In this document: one piece after another, positions 1 to 9,018 of the stretch
Numbering within the stretch: the first letter of the stretch is position 1
Layout of the letters: the number at the start of each line of letters is the position of its first letter
Source: Candidatus Burkholderia verschuerenii
Lineage (GTDB): Bacteria > Pseudomonadota > Gammaproteobacteria > Burkholderiales > Burkholderiaceae
Assembly: GCF_001189365.1 (NCBI RefSeq)
Contig: NZ_LFJJ01000013.1
Location: 1-49,189, forward strand
Reading direction: 5' to 3'
Length of the DNA: 49,189 nucleotides
The notes under the pieces: model-generated
The model's database searches: none
What the model was told of the DNA's origin: nothing
What the model saw: the letters and a program-made list of their open reading frames with translations, nothing else
Position numbers and translations under genes: made by a program

Positions 1-2
1 CG

Positions 3-77
3 GATGCCTGGCTCCCTCAACCTCGCATTCTTCATCCATGGCCTGATCGGCGCTTTGTCGTCAAGCACTCAAGGTAG
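3..77 (+). CDS. group II intron reverse transcriptase/maturase, C-terminal tail (partial)
   Basis: Only the last 24 codons are present, ending at TAG 75-77, one base before the domain V hairpin. The tail (DAWLPQPRILHPWP then DRRFVVKHSR) is short, basic and rich in Pro and Arg. It resembles the C-terminal ends of bacterial group II intron maturases that stop just before domain V. No catalytic motif is visible because the coding sequence starts outside the window. The call rests mainly on the RNA structure that follows. Confidence 0.6.
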   Translation, partial: DAWLPQPRILHPWPDRRFVVKHSR

Positions 78-150
78 GAGCCCGGTGCCTAAATTGGGCA
101 CGCCGGGATCTGTGCGGGGGGTGTTCAATAATGGACATCCCTACCGCAAT
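78..150 (+). ncRNA. group II intron domains V and VI
   Basis: Bases 78-110 fold as a 33-nt domain V. GAGCCCGG pairs with CCGGGATC around a G-A mismatch, then a two-base bulge (CG) lies on the 3' side, then TGCC pairs with GGCA and is closed by a small A/T loop. The catalytic AGC triad is at 79-81. Bases 114-147 form a second stem (GCGG with CCGC, continued by GGGTGTTC against GGACATCCC) with an unpaired A near the 3' side that would be the branch point of domain VI. This order, spacing and bulge are diagnostic of group II introns. Confidence 0.8.
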
Positions 151-167
151 CGTTCTGATCACGCGCG

Positions 168-840
168 TTACGGACGCGCCGCGACCTCGTCGAGATGCAG
201 CAGCAGATCGGCGGGGTCTTCGTAGACGCGCAGCGCGCCCGAGCGCTTCAGCTCGTCGCTGCCGTAGCCGCCCGACAGCAAGCCGACGCCGAGCGACCGG
301 CAACGCCGTGCCGCGAGCATGTCCCAGATGCTGTCGCCGACCATGACCGTGTTCTCGATCGGCACGCCGAGCTTCGCGGCCGCCGCGAGGAAAAGATCGG
401 GATCGGGCTTGGCGTACTTCACCATGTCGCGCGTGACGACGACCTGCTTGGCCGGATCGACGCCCAGCGCTTCGAGATTCACGGCGGCGGTTTCCATGCG
501 TCCGCTGGTCGCGATGGCCCATTTGGTGCCCGCTTGCGTGAGCGCGTCGAGCAATTCGCGCGCCCGACAACGGACACACTTGCGCGCGCAGCCGCGTGTA
601 CGTTTCCGCATGCTTCTGACGCAGCCGCTCGACGCGATCCGCGCTGATCTCGCCATGCGTTTCGCGCAGCAGCTGATTGGTGAAGAGCCCACCGCTCATG
701 CCGATCTTGCGATGAATCCGCCATACGGACAGCTCGATGCCTTCCGCGTCGAGCGCTTCCTTCCACGCCAGCACATGCTGATACACGCTGTCCACCAGCG
801 TGCCGTCGAGGTCGAAGAGAAAGGATGTTTCGATTCGCAT
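168..840 (-). pseudogene. HAD-superfamily phosphatase (phosphoglycolate phosphatase-like), frameshifted
   Basis: This is a subfamily IA HAD hydrolase of about 224 residues. The N-terminus from ATG 840 carries motif I (FLFDLDGTLVDS, nucleophile Asp). Motif II (AIATSG), motif III (KYAKPDPDLF) and motif IV (VMVGDSIWDM) are in another frame. The frame must change near 556-563, inside a GC-repeat tract, where restoring one GC unit joins '..CPLSGA' to 'RELLDAL..'. As read, translation from 840 loses motifs II to IV. The gene ends 17 bases from the group II intron, so any terminator it had has been displaced. The substrate is unknown. Confidence 0.8.
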
Positions 841-1001
841 GTGCGCTCCGTTGAGTTGCTGTCTGTCTGCATGATACCGGCGCTTCGGCAGACGAATCCG
901 GCGTCGCCGCCGCGTCAGATGCGATAATGGATGTTCGCGCCGCAAGGCCCACAATACGCGGATTCCCCGCATAAAACATCTGTATTTTGCATCGATAACG
1001 C

Positions 1002-2135
1002 ATGACGGAGCCTACCTTGAGCCGCATCGACAATCCTTCCCGCGACCAGGAAACCGGCGTGGCCGACTCCACGCAAGACACCACGCGCATCGACGACACG
1101 CGCATCGGCGCGGTGCGTCCGCTGATTTCTCCGGCGCTGTTGCTCGACGAATTGCCGGTCACGCAGACCGTGCAGACGCTGGTCGAAGATAGCCGCGCCG
1201 CCATCGCCGATATTCTGCATGGCCGCGATGACCGCCTCGTGGTGGTGGTTGGTCCGTGCTCCATTCACGATCACGAACAGGCGATGGATTACGCGCGGCA
1301 TCTGAAGACCGTCGCCGATCGTCTGCGCGACGATCTGCTGATCGTGATGCGCGTGTACTTCGAAAAACCGCGTACGACGGTTGGCTGGAAAGGCTATATC
1401 AACGATCCGCGTCTGGACGGCAGCTTCCGCATCAACGAAGGTCTGCGTCGCGCGCGCGAACTGCTGCTGGAAATCAGCGCGCTCGGCCTGCCGACCGGCA
1501 CCGAGTTTCTCGATCTGCTGAGCCCGCAGTACATCGCGGATCTGATCGCGTGGGGCGCGATCGGCGCGCGCACGACGGAGAGCCAGAGTCATCGTCAGTT
1601 GGCGTCGGGTCTGTCGTGTCCGATCGGCTTCAAGAATGGCACCGATGGCGGCGTGCAGGTCGCGTCCGATGCGATCGTCGCCGCGCGCGCGAGCCATGCC
1701 TTCATGGGCATGACCAAGATGGGCATGGCCGCGATCTTCGAGACGCGCGGCAACGACGATTGCCACGTCATTCTTCGCGGCGGCAAGCAAGGCCCGAATT
1801 ACGATGCGGCGAGCGTCGCGGCGGCATGCGGCGCGCAGGCAACGCTCGGTCAGCGCGAACAGGTGATGGTCGACTGCTCGCACGCCAACTCGAACAAGTC
1901 GCATCAGCGGCAGATCGCGGTGGCGGAAGATATCGCCGGGCAGTTGTCGGCGGGCGAACGGCGCATTACCGGCGTGATGATCGAAAGCCATCTGGAGGGA
2001 GGACGCCAGGACCAGAAGCCGGGCGTGCCGCTCAAGCGCGGCGTGTCCATCACCGATGCCTGCCTCGGCTGGACGCAAACCGAACCGGTGCTGGAACTGC
2101 TCGCCAAGGCGGTGCGGCAGCGTCGCGCGGGTTAA
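1002..2135 (+). CDS. aroG: 3-deoxy-7-phosphoheptulonate synthase (DAHP synthase)
   Basis: This enzyme condenses phosphoenolpyruvate with erythrose 4-phosphate, the first step of the shikimate pathway, in the cytoplasm. The 377-residue protein is a class I (AroFGH-type) enzyme. Visible family segments are VVVVGPCSIHD near residue 80, MRVYFEKPRTT near 115, TEFLDLLSPQY near 168, GARTTESQSHRQLASG near 187, GFKNGTDG near 208 and VMVDCSHANSNK near 288. About 25-30 extra N-terminal residues precede the core. The frame is open throughout. It is monocistronic, with its own terminator at 2154-2180. Which aromatic amino acid inhibits it cannot be read with confidence. No strong ribosome binding site is seen before ATG 1002. 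Confidence 0.95.
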   Translation: MTEPTLSRIDNPSRDQETGVADSTQDTTRIDDTRIGAVRPLISPALLLDELPVTQTVQTLVEDSRAAIADILHGRDDRLVVVVGPCSIHDHEQAMDYARHLKTVADRLRDDLLIVMRVYFEKPRTTVGWKGYINDPRLDGSFRINEGLRRARELLLEISALGLPTGTEFLDLLSPQYIADLIAWGAIGARTTESQSHRQLASGLSCPIGFKNGTDGGVQVASDAIVAARASHAFMGMTKMGMAAIFETRGNDDCHVILRGGKQGPNYDAASVAAACGAQATLGQREQVMVDCSHANSNKSHQRQIAVAEDIAGQLSAGERRITGVMIESHLEGGRQDQKPGVPLKRGVSITDACLGWTQTEPVLELLAKAVRQRRAG

Positions 2136-2153
2136 TCGTTCGGTCGTTTCAGT

Positions 2154-2180
2154 CGTCGCACCAATGCGGTGCGACGTTTC
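2154..2180 (+). terminator. terminator of aroG
   Basis: A 9-bp perfect inverted repeat (CGTCGCACC at 2154-2162, GGTGCGACG at 2168-2176, loop AATGC) is followed by TTTC, 18 bases after the aroG stop. The T tract is short, so efficiency may be moderate. Confidence 0.6.
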
Positions 2181-2256
2181 ACGCAAGCTTCACTTAAGTA
2201 GTAATACGCATGGGCCGTTAACCAGTACGATAGACCGATAGCCGAAATACAGGCCC

Positions 2257-4065
2257 ATGTCCCTAAGCCTCGCTCCCGATACGCAACGCCGCAGCATCGA
2301 ACAACTCATCGCGGAGAACGCGCTCAGGGCTGTGTTTCAGCCAATCGTGCGATTTGCCGATGGTGAGATCATCGGCTATGAAGGGCTGATTCGCGGCCCG
2401 CAAGGCACGCCGATGGAATCGCCCGCTGCGTTGTTCGAGCAGGCGGCGCGCGAGCATCGCGGCATCGAGCTTGAGCAGGCGGCGGCGCGCGTCTGCATGG
2501 CGGCGTTCGCGGCGCTCGATTGCAAGAGCATGCTGTTCATCAACTTCAGCGCATCGGCGATCGAAGCCGGCACGAACGCGCGCGAAACCGCCAGCGATAT
2601 CGCGCGCGATTGCGGGCTCGACGCGCGGCGTCTGGTCGTCGAACTCACCGAGCAAAGCGTGATTGCCGATGCCGAGCGTTTCGGCGCGAGCGTGCGTGCC
2701 TTGCGCGCGGCCGGATCGCAATTCGCGCTGGACGATTACGGTTCGGCGAATGCATCGATGAATCTGTGGGTACGGCTCGCGCCGCACTTCGTGAAGATCG
2801 ATCGCTTCTTCGTCTCCGATATCGCGCGCGATGCGCTCAAGTTCGAAGCCGTGAAAGCGATGGTGTCGTTCGCCAACGCGAGCGGCGCGCAACTGATCGC
2901 GGAAGGCATCGAGACCGAAGCCGACCTGGAAATCGTCCGCGATCTGGGCATTGCATGCGCGCAGGGTTTTCTGCTCGGACGTCCCGCCGCGCGGCCGGCG
3001 CTTCGCTTGCCGGACGCGGTGTCGCGCACGCTGCGTTCCGCGCAGATCGCGGTGTATCCCGCGCATACGCGCACGGGCGCGACCGCCGACATGAACGCGG
3101 AGATGCTCGAGCGCATGCTGGTCGCCGCGCCGACGCTCACCGTCAAATCGCGCAACGACGATGTCGTCGCGCTGTTCAATCAGGCGCCGACGTTGCACGC
3201 GGTTGCGATCGTCGATGGCGGCGGCAAGCCGGTCGCGTTGATCAACCGGCGCGCGTTTATGGATCAGTACGCGTTGCCGTATCACCGCGAATTGTTCGGC
3301 AAACGGCCGTGCATGCAGTTCGCGAGTCTCAAGCCGCTGATCGTGGAGCGCGGCTCGACGCTCGAGCAGATCGCAAACCTTTTCGCCGACGACGATCAGC
3401 AACTGTCCGATGGCTTTATCGTCACGCGGGACGGCGTGTACGAAGGTCTCGCGACGGGTTCGAGCATGGTCCGCGCCGTCACCGAGATGCGGCTCGAAGC
3501 GGCGCGCTACGCGAATCCGCTGACGTTTTTGCCGGGCAACGTGCCGCTCAATTCGCATATCGACCGCCTGATCGCGAACGGTGCGGCCTTCGTCGCGGTG
3601 TACTTCGATCTCGATCACTTCAAGCTGTTCAACGATCGCTACGGCTATTGGCAAGGCGATGAAGTGCTGAAGATCACCGCGAGCACGCTGGCATCGGTAC
3701 GCGAGCCGACGCGCGATTTTCTGGGGCATATCGGCGGCGACGATTTTCTGCTGCTGTTCCAGAGCGACGACTGGCGTGCGCGCGTCGAACGTGCAATCGA
3801 TATGTTCAACGAAGTAATCAAGCGTTTCTATTCGCCCGAAGAGCGCCTGGCGGGCGGCATTCAGGGCGAGGACCGCCTCGCGCGTCCGACTTTCTTCGGC
3901 TTCGTGCGGTTGTCGGCGGGCGCGGTGCGCATCGGTCCGGATGCCGCGCGCGGCAGCGCTCACGTGAGCACGGCAGCGGCGGTCGCCAAGCGGATGGCGA
4001 AGAAAGAAGCGAGCGGGTTTGCGGTGCTCGAACTGGCGGAGTTCAGGGCGGCGGGGATGGATTGA
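2257..4065 (+). CDS. EAL-CBS-GGDEF cyclic-di-GMP signalling protein
   Basis: This 602-residue cytoplasmic protein has an unusual order: EAL first, GGDEF last. The EAL phosphodiesterase domain (about 15-260) keeps metal-binding and catalytic features: EGL in GYEGLIRG, FINFSAS, VELTEQS, the Asp pair in FALDDYG, Lys in FVKIDRFF, and AEGIETEAD. A middle region (about 285-420) looks like paired CBS domains. The GGDEF domain (about 430-575) has FDLDHFKLFND and the signature GGDDF, a conservative change from GGDEF. No RxxD inhibitory site is seen at the usual place. The net activity, synthesis or breakdown of c-di-GMP, cannot be decided from sequence. No transmembrane segment is present. Confidence 0.85.
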   Translation: MSLSLAPDTQRRSIEQLIAENALRAVFQPIVRFADGEIIGYEGLIRGPQGTPMESPAALFEQAAREHRGIELEQAAARVCMAAFAALDCKSMLFINFSASAIEAGTNARETASDIARDCGLDARRLVVELTEQSVIADAERFGASVRALRAAGSQFALDDYGSANASMNLWVRLAPHFVKIDRFFVSDIARDALKFEAVKAMVSFANASGAQLIAEGIETEADLEIVRDLGIACAQGFLLGRPAARPALRLPDAVSRTLRSAQIAVYPAHTRTGATADMNAEMLERMLVAAPTLTVKSRNDDVVALFNQAPTLHAVAIVDGGGKPVALINRRAFMDQYALPYHRELFGKRPCMQFASLKPLIVERGSTLEQIANLFADDDQQLSDGFIVTRDGVYEGLATGSSMVRAVTEMRLEAARYANPLTFLPGNVPLNSHIDRLIANGAAFVAVYFDLDHFKLFNDRYGYWQGDEVLKITASTLASVREPTRDFLGHIGGDDFLLLFQSDDWRARVERAIDMFNEVIKRFYSPEERLAGGIQGEDRLARPTFFGFVRLSAGAVRIGPDAARGSAHVSTAAAVAKRMAKKEASGFAVLELAEFRAAGMD

Positions 4066-4075
4066 ACGTGCGCGC

Positions 4076-4663
4076 TTATCGCGGTTCTTTCGGTACTCGC
4101 CCCATCAAATAAAACTCGTCGTTCGGCCGCATCGACATCACGTTCGCCATTCGATTCGACAAGCCGAAGAACGCGGTGATCGCCGCGATATCCAACGCGT
4201 CTTCGTCGCTGAAACCGTGCGTGCGCAGCGCTGAAAAATCCGCATCCTCGACACGTCCCGCTTCGGTGCAGACCTTCAGTGCGAAATCGAGCATGGCGCG
4301 CTGACGCGGCGTGATATCCGCCTTGCGATGATTCATCGCGACCTGATCCGCCACCAGCGGATTCTTCTCGTAGATGCGCAAGATCGCGCCGTGTGCAATC
4401 ACGCAGTACAGGCAATCGTTGACCGCGCTCGTCGCCACCACGATCATCTCGCGCTCGCCCTTGGTGAGGCCGCCTTCCTTGAGCATCAGCGCATCGTGAT
4501 AGGCGAAGAACGCGCGGAATTCATCGGGCCGATGCGCGAGCGTCAGAAAGACGTTCGGCACGAAGCCCGCTTTCTCCTGCACTTCGAGAATGCGCGCGCG
4601 GATATCGTCGGGCCAGCTCGACGGTTCGGGAACGGGATAGCGGCTGATCGGCTTGCTGGTCAT
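4076..4663 (-). CDS. peroxidase-related protein of the AhpD/carboxymuconolactone decarboxylase family
   Basis: This 195-residue protein belongs to the AhpD-like branch of the carboxymuconolactone decarboxylase family. The redox motif is CLYCVIAHG (CxxC with a downstream His, about residues 87-95). GLTKGEREMIVVATSA precedes it, as in AhpD-like proteins. Members of this uncharacterised peroxidase-related group are thought to reduce peroxides through the cysteine pair. ATG 4663 is preceded by GGAGA at good spacing. It lies 48 bp downstream of the broken PAS kinase on the same strand and may be cotranscribed. It converges with the EAL-GGDEF gene, with a 10-bp gap. Confidence 0.85.
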   Translation of the reverse strand: MTSKPISRYPVPEPSSWPDDIRARILEVQEKAGFVPNVFLTLAHRPDEFRAFFAYHDALMLKEGGLTKGEREMIVVATSAVNDCLYCVIAHGAILRIYEKNPLVADQVAMNHRKADITPRQRAMLDFALKVCTEAGRVEDADFSALRTHGFSDEDALDIAAITAFFGLSNRMANVMSMRPNDEFYLMGRVPKEPR

Positions 4664-4711
4664 GGTGTCTCCGTGTTGTGTGCGGTGATTGTGCGTTGAT
4701 TATGCTTCACG

Positions 4712-7318
4712 TCACTGCTTCACCGTCAGCGATACGAACAGCTTCAGCAAGCTCTCCACGTTCACAGGCTTGACGAAGTGATAGTCGAAGCCCGCCGATT
4801 GCGCGCGCAGACGATCTTCCGCTTGCCCATATCCCGTGACCGCTATCAAGAGCGGCGAACTTTCCCCCTTGCGCCGCAACCGCCGCGCGAGCTCGTATCC
4901 GTCGATATCGGGCAGACCGATATCGAGCAGCGCGACATCGGGATCGAACGGCGCGGCCGCTTCGAGCGCCTGCTCCGACGAATACGCGACGCGCGCCACA
5001 TGTCCCTCCGATTCGCACAGCATCGCGAGGGAATCGGCGGCGTCGCGGTTATCGTCGACCACGAGGATGCGCAGCGCCTGTCGCGTCTCCGATGCATTGT
5101 TGTCCGATAACGGATGCGCCGAATGCCGCTCATGATGATGCAGACGCGGCAGCCTGATCGTCACCGTCGTGCCGAGACCCGGCCCCGGACTGTGCACGGT
5201 GATCGTGCCTTTATGCATCTCGACCAGCTTCTTCACCAGCGACAAGCCGATGCCGAGTCCGCCGTTCGACCGATCGAGCGTGCGCTCGCCTTGCGAAAAC
5301 AATTCGAACACCTTCGGCAGCAGATCGGCGGAAATGCCGGTGCCCGTATCGGCGATGACGATCGACACCGACGCATCGTCCGCATGCACGCTCACCGTGA
5401 TGCGTCCTTGCTCCGGCGTGTATTTGCTCGCGTTGTTGAGCACGTTGACGAGAATCTGCGACAGCCGCGTGACGTCGCCGCAGACCCATGTCGTGACATC
5501 GGTGACATCGACGGCGATATGCTGCGCGCGCGATTCCACCATGCCCGCAATGGCCTCGACCGCGTGATACACGGCCGTGCCCACGAGAATCGGTTCGAGC
5601 TGCAACGCGATGCGCCCCTGCGTGATGCGCGACACTTCGAGCAGATGGTCGACGATGCGCGTCATATGCTCGACCTGCCGGCTCATCAGGCTGATCAGTT
5701 CGCGCGTGTTCGGCTGCACTTCGCGATCCTTGTGCAGCAGCGCGATGGCCGTGCGCATCGGCGCAAGCGGATTGCGCAACTCGTGCGCGAGCATTGCGAG
5801 AAACTCGTCCTTGCGACGGCCCGCTTCGCGCAGCGCGAGTTCCATCGACTTGCGATCGGTGATATCGATCAGACAACCGATGATGCGCAATGGCTCGCCG
5901 TGATTGTCGCGCTGAAGCAGCGCGCTGCCCTGCATCCAGCGCTCGCTGTGCACGTTGCGCATGCGAAACTCGAACGGACCGCCCGGATCTTCACCGGACG
6001 ATAGCCGTTGCAGATAACGATCGAGCGTGCCCGCGTCATCGGGATGCACGCGCGCGAGGGCCGTGTCGTACGTGATGGTTTCATCGACGAGCGGCTCGCT
6101 GCCGGTTTCGAAGTGCAGGGTCCACGTCGTCAGTTCGAGCGAGACGATATGAATCTTCGCGGCCTGCATCGCCACCGTCAGACGCAGGCTGCGCGCCTCG
6201 ATGGCCGCTTGCGCCTCGTATTGCGCGGTGACGTCGGTGGTGGTGCCGAACCATTCCTGCAGATTGCCGCGACTGTCGTGCAGCGGCGCGGCATGCGCCT
6301 GCACGGTGCGATACACGCCATCGAGACGTTGCATGCGAAAGATCAGCGTCGTCGCGACGCCTTGCTTGACGGCATCGAGCCACGATTCGCGGATGCGGTC
6401 GCGATCGTCGGGATGAATAAAGTCGAGCCAGCCCCAGCCGGAGAGCATATCGGGCGGCGCGCCGGTGAAGCGTTCCCACTCGCCGCCGGACGGACGAATC
6501 TCGCCGTTGGCATCGGCGGACCAGACCAGCGCGCCGGTGGATTCGACCAGCGCGCGATAACGCCGCTCGGACAGACTCAGGCGCTCTTCATCGGCCCGTT
6601 GCGCGCTGATATCGAAGCTCACGCCGTACACGCGCGTCGCACGCCATGACGATCGAACTCCGGATGCCCGCGCATGCGCAGCCAGCGGCGCGCGGATTCG
6701 TCGCCGTCGAGCAGCATGAAGTCGAATTCGAACGGACCGCCTTCGCGCAGCGCTTCGGTCAGCTTGCGCTGAAACGGCTCGCGATAGCCGGGCGCGACGC
6801 GATCCCAGATTTCCGACAGCACACGGCTTCGGTGCCGGGCGGAAACGAGTAGAGCGCCGCGAGTTGCGCGGTCATGCGCACGACGCGGGTCTTCATGTCC
6901 CATTCCCACGCGCCCATGCGCGCGCGAAGGCGGCTTTCAAACGCCGTTCGCCGGCCTCGTACATCGCCCATGCGTGACGGCACTCGTGCACGTCGATCGC
7001 GACGCCGACCGTATCGTTGATCTGTCCGTCCTCGTCGCGACGCGCCTGCAGATGCAGCGTATGCCAGCGAAACGTGCCGTCCGCGCGCAATAGACGCACG
7101 TCGACATTGCGCAGCAGCGTGCCGTCGCGCATCTGGCGTAATGCGTCGAGCACGGGCTGGACATCCTCGGGATGGACGAACGCTTGCCAATGCCGCCCGA
7201 CCAGGTCGGGAGCGGCGATACCGAGATATCGGCAAGCCCAGGGGTTGCCGTACTGAATGCTCCCGTCGCGTGCCGCGCGCCAGACGAACGACGGTAAAAA
7301 ATGAGCAGGATCGTACAT
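4712..7318 (-). pseudogene. multi-PAS hybrid histidine kinase with receiver domain, three frameshifts
   Basis: The restored product is about 868 residues and cytoplasmic, with no membrane segment. Order: four PAS/PAC units (first from MYDPAHFLPSFVW; later ones carry GWGWLDFIHPDDR and WFGTTTDVTAQYEA), HisKA (EFLAMLAHELRNPLAPM, phospho-His), HATPase (NVLNNASKYTPEQG, DTGTGIS, GGLGIGLSLV) and a C-terminal receiver (RILVVDDNRDAAD, acceptor Asp in VALLDIGLPDIDG). The frame has to change three times within 300 bp: near 6921 (an extra GC unit), near 6821 and near 6643 (one base missing). All three fall in the second PAS unit. ATG 7318 has AAGGA upstream. The 3' part (4712-6631) stays open for 639 residues, so a truncated kinase could in principle be made if translation restarts. 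Confidence 0.85.
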
Positions 7319-7546
7319 GTGCGTCCTTGCTTCGAATGATGTGGCGCGATGCGTCGCCAGGCGCGCCCCTAGAAGTTCAGCAATAGATTAGGGATACCAT
7401 ACAACAAAAGCCATAGGGCTAAGCCGCCCATCGCTGCACATTGCATACAGCGGCAGCAAGTCTTGCCGATCGGCCATCCGATGCGTCTTTTGGCATCTGC
7501 CGAAATAGCACGATCGGTCTGAATCGTTGTGTCTCGTTGCGCTCAA

Positions 7547-7723
7547 TCAGCCCGCTTCGCCGACATCCTTGGGATCGGGCAAGTCGCGGCCCTTGCCGGG
7601 TTCCGGTGGCGCCGGCTGATTTTTCGCGTTGCGGCGCTGTTCCTCGCTCAAGCGGCGATCCGCGAGATTGGGATCCTCGGGCGTCTGCTTCGGCGGCGTC
7701 GTACGGTCGTGCTGTTCGCTCAT
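7547..7723 (-). CDS. small hydrophilic protein of unknown function
   Basis: This 58-residue protein starts MSEQHDRTTPPKQ. It is rich in Pro, Glu, Asp, Arg and Gln and has almost no hydrophobic core, so it is probably disordered. The start at 7723 was chosen because GGAGG lies 8 bases upstream; the longer frame upstream lacks such a site. I do not recognise a domain. It stands alone between the kinase and galM, with about 230 bp of non-coding sequence (7319-7546) in which I see nothing distinctive. Confidence 0.6.
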   Translation of the reverse strand: MSEQHDRTTPPKQTPEDPNLADRRLSEEQRRNAKNQPAPPEPGKGRDLPDPKDVGEAG

Positions 7724-7871
7724 CTGCACACCTCCATTGATGATGGCTGTAATCAGGGCGCAACCTGTGCGCATGAGGCGTGCCTAAACTTTGTCCTTCG
7801 CGCCGCCGCCGAAGCCTGGGCATAGCGAATGCTATCGCGTGGCGTTCTTATTGCACGCTGCTTACTCCGTT

Positions 7872-9008
7872 ATGAAGCCGCTTAAAACGCTATTGCTCTG
7901 CGCCGCCATTTCGTCCGTCGACGCGCAAGCCGCATCGATCGGATCGGCGCCTTACGGCACGACCCAACAAGGGCAGGCGGTCGTGCAATACACGCTCGCC
8001 AACACGCGCGGCGTGACGATGAACTGCATCACATACGGCGGCATCGTTACGCGGCTCGAAGTGCCGGATCGATACGGGCATCGCGCGGATATCGTGCTGG
8101 GCTTCGCTTCGCTCAATGATTACGAGCGTAATAACGGCAAGATCCATTTCGGCGCGTTGATCGGGCGCTATGCGAATCGCATCGCGGGCGGGCAATTCGT
8201 GCTGCAAGGGCAGACCTATCATCTGCCTGTCAACGAGCCGCCCAATACCTTGCACGGCGGCCCGCACGGTTTCGACGAGAAAATATGGAGCGTGGTGAAG
8301 ACGTTTCAGGGCGCGAAGGGCGCGGGCCTGCAACTGCGCTATGTCAGTCCCGATGGCGAGAACGGTTTTCCCGGCACGCTGACCGTCGATGTCACCTACA
8401 CGTTGACCGAAGACAACGAAGTGCGCATCGACTATCGCGCGAAGACGGACAAGCCGACGGTCGTCAATCTCACCAATCACAGTTATTTCAATCTGGCGGG
8501 CGAAGGCAGCGGCAGCGTCGAGAATCAGCTGATCATGATCGCGGCGTCGAGTTATACGCCGACGCGCGCCGATTCCATCCCGACCGGCGAAATCGCATCG
8601 GTCGAAGGCACGCCGCTCGATCTGCGCGCGTTGACGCTGATCGGCGCGCGTCTGCGTTCGTCGTTCCCGCAGATGCGATACGCGCGCGGTTACGACCACA
8701 ACTGGAAGCTCAATAAAAACGGCCCACGCAACGACGAACCCGCCTTCGCCGCGCGCGCCTACGATCCCGCCAGCGGCCGCGTGCTCGATTTCTACACGAC
8801 GCAGCCCGGCTTGCAGTTCTACATGTCGAACGGGCTCGACGGCAGCGCCGTCGGCAAGTCGGGTTCGGCGTATCGGCAGACGGACGGCTTCGCGCTGGAA
8901 GCCGAGCATTTTCCCGATGCGCCGAATCATCCGGCGTTTCCGTCGACCGAGCTCAAGCCCGGCGAGGAATATCACGAGGTAACGGTGTGGAAGTTTGGGG
9001 TTCGATAA
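7872..9008 (+). CDS. galM: aldose 1-epimerase, exported
   Basis: This mutarotase interconverts the alpha and beta anomers of aldohexoses. It is 378 residues from ATG 7872. An N-terminal signal peptide (MKPLKTLLLCAAISS followed by VDAQAA) implies a periplasmic form. Family landmarks are GGIVTRLEVPDR, GRYANRIAGG, LHGGPHGFDEKIW (catalytic His region), NLTNHSYFNLAGEG (second His), TPTRADSIPTGEI and, near the C-terminus, GFALEAEHFPDAPNHPAFPS containing the catalytic Glu. The upstream in-frame codons from 7791 were excluded because the signal peptide begins at 7872, although no strong ribosome site is seen. It converges with the GntP gene. Confidence 0.9.
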   Translation: MKPLKTLLLCAAISSVDAQAASIGSAPYGTTQQGQAVVQYTLANTRGVTMNCITYGGIVTRLEVPDRYGHRADIVLGFASLNDYERNNGKIHFGALIGRYANRIAGGQFVLQGQTYHLPVNEPPNTLHGGPHGFDEKIWSVVKTFQGAKGAGLQLRYVSPDGENGFPGTLTVDVTYTLTEDNEVRIDYRAKTDKPTVVNLTNHSYFNLAGEGSGSVENQLIMIAASSYTPTRADSIPTGEIASVEGTPLDLRALTLIGARLRSSFPQMRYARGYDHNWKLNKNGPRNDEPAFAARAYDPASGRVLDFYTTQPGLQFYMSNGLDGSAVGKSGSAYRQTDGFALEAEHFPDAPNHPAFPSTELKPGEEYHEVTVWKFGVR

Positions 9009-9018
9009 GGCGAGCGCG

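Larger units (their letters stand above)
1..150 (+). mobile_element. 3' end of a group II intron
   Basis: The first 150 bases read as the tail of a mobile group II intron. The end of an intron-encoded reverse transcriptase is followed directly by a domain V hairpin and a domain VI stem, and then by ordinary chromosomal sequence leading to the stop codon of the next gene. The 3' splice site is probably near 149-150, where the intron-like sequence ends in AT. The 5' part and most of the reverse transcriptase lie outside the window. The intron class cannot be set from this piece. Confidence 0.8.

Noticed and set aside
2263..3963. A 566-codon open frame antisense to the EAL-GGDEF gene
   Set aside because: It mirrors a gene with strong domain motifs and is rich in Arg and Ala. 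Such antisense frames are normal in GC-rich coding sequence. The same holds for 8995-10509 and 27957-29342 on the plus strand.
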